A DNA stretch of 64,000 nucleotides from JALYNX01 sp963749415 (GTDB lineage: Bacteria; Actinomycetota; Acidimicrobiia; Spongiisociales; ZC4RG35): NCBI GenBank assembly GCA_963749415.1, contig CAVVMG010000001.1, positions 1,612,001 through 1,676,000 of the forward strand. Direction: 5' to 3'. The notes below the pieces were generated by a model. It was not told the origin of the DNA. It was given only the letters and a program-made list of their open reading frames with translations, and made no database searches. Positions 60,334-64,000 of the stretch are shown one piece after another (position 1 is the first letter of the stretch; every line of letters starts with the position of its first letter). The translations under genes were made by a program, and so were the position numbers.

Positions 60334-63290
60334 GGCAGGTAGGCGCCCTTTCCCTCGGGCCAGGCGGGACACGACAGCCGAAAGCCGCAGTGCTTGCAGC
60401 CGTCGCCAACCGTGGGCTCCCAGTTCTCTTCCTTGATCGCCGATGTCACGCGAGCCATCTCCGCCTCGAGCGTCACCAGGCTGCTCATGTCCAGTGAGCG
60501 CGTGGTCACCGACTTCGACTCGGCCCGGGGGAACCACATCTCGGCAGCGCTGACGGGCTCGCCCGTGCTTCTGGCGACTGCGGTCGCGTAAAAGCCGAGC
60601 TGGATCGACGCGGCGGCGTCGGCAATCGAGGGTGGGTGCTTCGAGGTCTTGTAGTCCACGACTTTGAGGCCATCGGGTGTTCGCTCCAGCCGGTCGATCA
60701 CCCCGGTCCACGGGGTGTCGCCGATGGTGGCCTCGACCTTCATCTCGAGGCCGACAGGGACTCCCTCCGGGCTCGGCCACCTCGTATAGAGCTTGGTCAC
60801 CAGATCCCGGGCGTGGCGGAGCCAGGCCGCATCGAGCTCGGGCGTCCCGAAGTTGGCCTCCTCGGACCAGACGACCTCCAGCTCTTCGAACACCGCGTCC
60901 AGATCGGCATGGGCCTGCCCGCTGCCCACCACCCCCTGCTCGGCGCGCTCCAGCGCGCTATGCACCAGGGTGCCGAACTGGGAGTACGGCGAACCGGCGT
61001 CACCCAGGCGGAGCCGGCGCTCGAGGGCGTACCGCCTGGGGCATACGGTGTACGAGTCGGCCTGACTGGGGGAAAGGGTGAGGCTGGCCCCGAGGATCGG
61101 CCGATCCGGCCCGGGGGTGGGGACTCCCGCAAATGCGGATGGCTGCCACCAGTCATCAGGCGGAGACGCCAGCACCCGGGTCGCGGCCAGCCGCTCCGGT
61201 GATGGGCGGTTTGGGTCGAGAGCAGCGCGCCGCATGGCCACCTCGGCCTCCATCACTGTCACCGGCGGGCGCTCGTCTTCGACCGGGGGCCCGATCTCGC
61301 TGATCGAAGCGGCGCCGGAGGCGGCCACGAGGAAGCGGGACGGGCGGTGCTCCCCCTGATCCGCGCCGGCGTTGGTGGCCGTCCAGATCACTCTCAGGCG
61401 CGCCCTGGTCATGGCCGTGTAGGCGAGCCGCATCTCCTCCTGGATCTGGAACAGGTGTTGGGCGGTTCCATCGCTGACCCGTTCTGGTGACAACAGTTCC
61501 GGCCGCAGCATCCGGCGGCTGCGCCGGAGATCGGGGAAGACGCCTTCCACCGCGTTCGCGATGAACACCGCATCGAACTCGAGGCCCTTCGACTGATGAA
61601 GGGTGGTCAACGCGACCTGTTGGGCATCGGGCCGGTGCGGGATCAGGGGGTCGGCTTCGAACCCTTCTTCGTCGGCCATGTCGAAGAATCCGAGGAGGGT
61701 CACGCTCGGGTCGCGGTCTGCCTGGCGCCCGAGCACCTGGGCAAAGGAGGTGATCGCGCTCCGCCATTCGTTCCGGGCCGGGTCGGCAACCAGGCGTTCG
61801 AAGGCATCGAGGCGGCTCCACGCCTCCCAGAGCCCATCGGCTGCCGGAATCGAGTCGGCCCAGGCGGGGTCACCGATCAGCCCGGCGAGGCTGGCCTCGC
61901 CCGGGATTCCGGCTGCTATCACCTCGGGCCAGGCTGCCCTGGTCCTCCTCCGCACTCTCAGCAGGTCGCGTTCTTTGCCCAGCCCGACCGAGAACAGCGG
62001 TCCGAGGAGGATGCGGCGCATGGCCCGATCGACATCCGCCGCCTCGCCCGGTGTCACCGCTCGACCACTGGATGCGAGGCCGGCCACGATCGCCAGATCG
62101 TGGAAGATCCGAACCGCAGGGTGATCGACGAGCCGGCTGTCCGGTTGGTCGTGAGCGATGCTCCTGCGATCGAGGGCGCGGGCCAGTTCGCGGAGCAGCT
62201 CGCGCTTGGAGCGAACCAGCACCGCGATCGACGAGGGCGCCAGCCCCTCGACACTGATCATGTGATCTACCTCGCGCGCGATCCAGTCGGCCTCGGAGGT
62301 CTCCTGATCGAACGTGTAGGCCTCGACCCGGCCCCGATGCTCGGCAGGCTGGACCGGGCCGGCCGAGCCGGGCAGCTCGCCGGAGGAGACAACGCGAAGC
62401 GCCGACTCCAGGATCTCCGGCGGGACCCGCATGCTCTTGTCGAGGACGATCCTGGTCGCCTCTGGGTGCTCATCGGTGAAGGCTGCGATGTTGCGCAGCT
62501 CGGCGCCGCGGAACGAGTAGATCGATTGATAGGGGTCGCCGGCGACGGTGAGGTTCCCGTGAGGGGCCGAGAGAAGCCGGGCCATCTCGGCTTGTGCCGG
62601 CGTGGTGTCCTGGTACTCGTCGACCACGACGTAGCGGAACCCCGAGGCGAGCTCGAAGCCGGCCCGGGTCCGCAGGAGCTCTACCGCCGACACCAGGAGG
62701 GTGCCGTAGTCGGTCCTCTCCAGCTCCTCCAACGCCTGTCGATACCGGGAAAAGAGCCCGGGGATTCCCTTCCAATCGGCGCGCCTGGCCGCTCGCTCGG
62801 CGAGTCCCTCGGGGGAGAGGAGTCGCTCCGAGCATCGGGTGAGGAAGTCGGCGATCTCGCCCGCGAAGACCCGGGTGGTCAGGATCCCGCGATAAGTGAT
62901 CGGCCATGCGCCAGGGTCTTCCGAGGCAAGCAGGCCTGCGACCACTCGGACCTGTTCCGGTGGGGTGAGCGGGACCGGCCGCACCCCGGAGCCTGCCTCG
63001 AGCAACCTCAGGGCCAGGGAGTGAAAGGTCGAGGAGTCGATTGGAGCTCCCGAGCCCCCAATAGCCTCGGTGACCCGGCGCTTGATGTTGGCCGCCGAAC
63101 GGCGGGAGAACGTCAGGAACGACACCTCGTCACGCCGGGCGAGCCCGGCGTTGACGATGTGGGCCACCCTTTCCACGAGGAACTCGGTCTTGCCGGTCCC
63201 GGGCCCGGCCACGATCAGTTGAGGCCCGGCGGGGCTCGCCACCCAGATATCCCAGGATCCAGGGTCTATCCGGATCTCGCCACCAGTCAC
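60330..63290 (-). CDS. adnA: AdnA-like helicase-nuclease
   Basis: A 986-residue UvrD-like helicase plus RecB-type nuclease, partner of AdnB. The P-loop AGPGTGKTEF has K34, VVVDEYQDTTPAQ is motif II, and the later motif TLHQSKGLEFDAVFI is intact, so this motor looks active. In the nuclease, GTLVHSALER, GVIDRLE and VVDYKTSK are visible with cysteines in VCPRRYAL and CKHCGFRLSC for a 4Fe-4S cluster. The frame is open to 63416, but the GTG at 63290 sits 6 nt after a TACGAT box. Order adnA-adnB is the same as in mycobacteria (from memory). Confidence 0.9.
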   Translation of the reverse strand: MTGGEIRIDPGSWDIWVASPAGPQLIVAGPGTGKTEFLVERVAHIVNAGLARRDEVSFLTFSRRSAANIKRRVTEAIGGSGAPIDSSTFHSLALRLLEAGSGVRPVPLTPPEQVRVVAGLLASEDPGAWPITYRGILTTRVFAGEIADFLTRCSERLLSPEGLAERAARRADWKGIPGLFSRYRQALEELERTDYGTLLVSAVELLRTRAGFELASGFRYVVVDEYQDTTPAQAEMARLLSAPHGNLTVAGDPYQSIYSFRGAELRNIAAFTDEHPEATRIVLDKSMRVPPEILESALRVVSSGELPGSAGPVQPAEHRGRVEAYTFDQETSEADWIAREVDHMISVEGLAPSSIAVLVRSKRELLRELARALDRRSIAHDQPDSRLVDHPAVRIFHDLAIVAGLASSGRAVTPGEAADVDRAMRRILLGPLFSVGLGKERDLLRVRRRTRAAWPEVIAAGIPGEASLAGLIGDPAWADSIPAADGLWEAWSRLDAFERLVADPARNEWRSAITSFAQVLGRQADRDPSVTLLGFFDMADEEGFEADPLIPHRPDAQQVALTTLHQSKGLEFDAVFIANAVEGVFPDLRRSRRMLRPELLSPERVSDGTAQHLFQIQEEMRLAYTAMTRARLRVIWTATNAGADQGEHRPSRFLVAASGAASISEIGPPVEDERPPVTVMEAEVAMRRAALDPNRPSPERLAATRVLASPPDDWWQPSAFAGVPTPGPDRPILGASLTLSPSQADSYTVCPRRYALERRLRLGDAGSPYSQFGTLVHSALERAEQGVVGSGQAHADLDAVFEELEVVWSEEANFGTPELDAAWLRHARDLVTKLYTRWPSPEGVPVGLEMKVEATIGDTPWTGVIDRLERTPDGLKVVDYKTSKHPPSIADAAASIQLGFYATAVARSTGEPVSAAEMWFPRAESKSVTTRSLDMSSLVTLEAEMARVTSAIKEENWEPTVGDGCKHCGFRLSCPAWPEGKGAYLP

Positions 63291-63296
63291 GACTCG

Positions 63297-63302
63297 ATCG
63301 TA
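63297..63302 (-). promoter_or_regulatory. -10-like box for adnAB
   Basis: TACGAT on the minus strand, 6 nt before the GTG at 63290. It supports the short start for adnA. Confidence 0.4.
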
Positions 63303-63306
63303 CGAC

Positions 63307-63450
63307 TCAGGCCGCCGGGATGAGATCGGCCGGCAGGGAAGCGACGAGCTCGGCCTCGATGCCGAAGCACCGCAGATAGGCCACCGGGTCCTGGAACGGA
63401 TCGACCGGACTTTCACCCTGTTGTTGCCAAAAAGGTGTGTTTGCGTTCAT
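63307..63450 (-). CDS. 47-residue ORF upstream of adnA
   Basis: A small ORF starting ATG at 63450 and ending 17 bp before adnA. The protein reads MNANTPFWQQQGESPVDPF, then QDPVAYLRCFGIEAELVA and SLPADLIPAA. It looks protein-like rather than random: acidic, no long repeats, one cysteine. A TAGCGT box ends 7 nt before the ATG, the same leaderless geometry as many real genes here. I know no family for it. It could be a leader peptide or small partner of AdnAB, or chance. Confidence 0.5.
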   Translation of the reverse strand: MNANTPFWQQQGESPVDPFQDPVAYLRCFGIEAELVASLPADLIPAA

Positions 63451-63457
63451 ACCGGGC

Positions 63458-63463
63458 ACGCTA
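63458..63463 (-). promoter_or_regulatory. -10-like box for the 47-residue ORF
   Basis: TAGCGT on the minus strand, 7 nt before the ATG at 63450. It supports translation of the small ORF. Confidence 0.35.
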
Positions 63464-63506
63464 AGCAACGGGTGTGACAGGAAGTATCCGACGACCTGAT
63501 CCGGCT

Positions 63507-63512
63507 TAGGAT
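63507..63512 (+). promoter_or_regulatory. -10-like box for the dehydrogenase gene
   Basis: TAGGAT, 10 nt before the ATG at 63523. It diverges from the small ORF promoter, with about 43 bp between the two boxes. Confidence 0.4.
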
Positions 63513-63522
63513 GAGATGTGGC

Positions 63523-64000
63523 ATGACAACGACCCCGACCGAGGCGACCAAGACCACCCAGCACGAATTCGAATCCCCGATGTACAACGAGGCGGTCGGC
63601 CAGTTCGATCGGGTCGCCCGGTTGATGGGCCTCGACGACAACGTCGCCGATCGCCTCCGCGTCCCCCAGAAGGCGACTGTCGTCAGTTTCCCCTTCCGCC
63701 ATGACAACTACTCGGAGGTGGAGACGCTCTTCGGATATCGGGTCCAGCACCTCACCACCATGGGCCCGACCAAGGGAGGGATCCGGTTCGCCCCCGATGT
63801 CGATCTCGGCGAGGTGGCTGCGCTTGCGATGCTGATGACCTGGAAATGCTCCATCGTCGGTCTCCCGTTCGGAGGAGCCAAGGGTGGGGTGCGGCTCGAT
63901 CCGATGCAACTGTCGAGGGCGGAGCTGCAGCGGGTCACTCGCCGATTCACGATGGAGATCATCAACGTCATCGGGCCTGACACCGACATCCCGGCGCCGG
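63523..64000 (+). CDS. Glu/Leu/Phe/Val dehydrogenase, probably glutamate dehydrogenase (N-terminal part)
   Basis: The first 159 codons; the gene continues past the right edge. The N-terminal dimerisation domain is visible with GPTKGGIRFAPDVDL (substrate-binding lysine) and TWKCSIVGLPFGGAKGGVRLDP (catalytic-lysine region). These are the hallmarks of the family; glutamate dehydrogenase is the most likely member, linking glutamate with 2-oxoglutarate and ammonia. An in-frame ATG at 63511 is an alternative start, but the TAGGAT box favours 63523. Confidence 0.88.
   Translation, partial: MTTTPTEATKTTQHEFESPMYNEAVGQFDRVARLMGLDDNVADRLRVPQKATVVSFPFRHDNYSEVETLFGYRVQHLTTMGPTKGGIRFAPDVDLGEVAALAMLMTWKCSIVGLPFGGAKGGVRLDPMQLSRAELQRVTRRFTMEIINVIGPDTDIPAP

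Overview
This window is about 64 kb of GC-rich, gene-dense bacterial chromosome. It most likely comes from an actinomycete (Actinomycetota), perhaps near Acidimicrobiia, but the class is not proven. The case rests on frequent GTG/TTG starts, a paired AdnA/AdnB-type helicase-nuclease, an F420-type PPOX flavoprotein, menaquinone genes, a CCAEP-tail radical SAM protein, and many apparently leaderless genes with a TANNNT box 6-10 nt before the start codon. I see no tRNA, rRNA, CRISPR array, insertion sequence or prophage. Most of it looks like core chromosome.

Layout. 0.0-0.25 kb: start of a GT78 mannosylglycerate synthase (minus, cut by the edge). 0.3-6.4 kb: a HerA-like ATPase, SbcD/Mre11, SbcC/Rad50 and NurA, an arrangement best known from archaeal DNA-end resection. 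6.4-9.6 kb: DMT permease, gpsA, ychF. 9.55-12.76 kb: hairpin-rich intergenic DNA, a glycine riboswitch and gcvP. 12.8-16.2 kb: an EP-repeat protein, then an ABC-2 exporter with a PPOX flavoprotein. 16.3-22.2 kb: manC, a small cytochrome c, menC-menD, and convergent menF-murI. 22.3-26 kb: DJ-1/PfpI protein, acyl-CoA synthetase, AI-2E permease. 26.1-32.7 kb: an oddly ordered peptide-binding lipoprotein, then a lipid set (acyl-CoA ligase, acyl-CoA dehydrogenase, SDR, MaoC hydratase). 32.7-38.7 kb: L,D-transpeptidase, 2-hydroxyacid dehydrogenase, thiamine pyrophosphokinase, ATP-grasp enzyme, Nfu, pirin, DNA glycosylase. 38.7-42.9 kb: membrane proteins, MogA/MoaB, CoxG-like protein, cupredoxin and a beta-helix/PLDc_N protein. 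43-48.7 kb: CPA2 antiporter with its TrkA-C partner, JAMM protease, pyruvate dehydrogenase E1, hydrolase. 48.8-53.9 kb: CCAEP-tail radical SAM protein followed by a three-gene ABC exporter. 54-57.3 kb: PlsB, D-aminoacyl-tRNA deacylase, PlsY. 57.3-63.5 kb: adnB, adnA and a 47-codon ORF. 63.5-64 kb: start of a glutamate-type dehydrogenase.

Two themes tie regions together. First, two complete DNA-end-processing machines (HerA-Mre11-Rad50-NurA and AdnAB) lie in the same window. Second, manC could supply GDP-mannose to the mannosylglycerate synthase at the left edge.

Caution: six genes carry seven apparent single-base insertions (always +1, none in long homopolymers). I annotate them as intact genes spanning the frameshifts, because conserved sequence resumes at once in the other frame. 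They are more likely assembly or read errors than real lesions.
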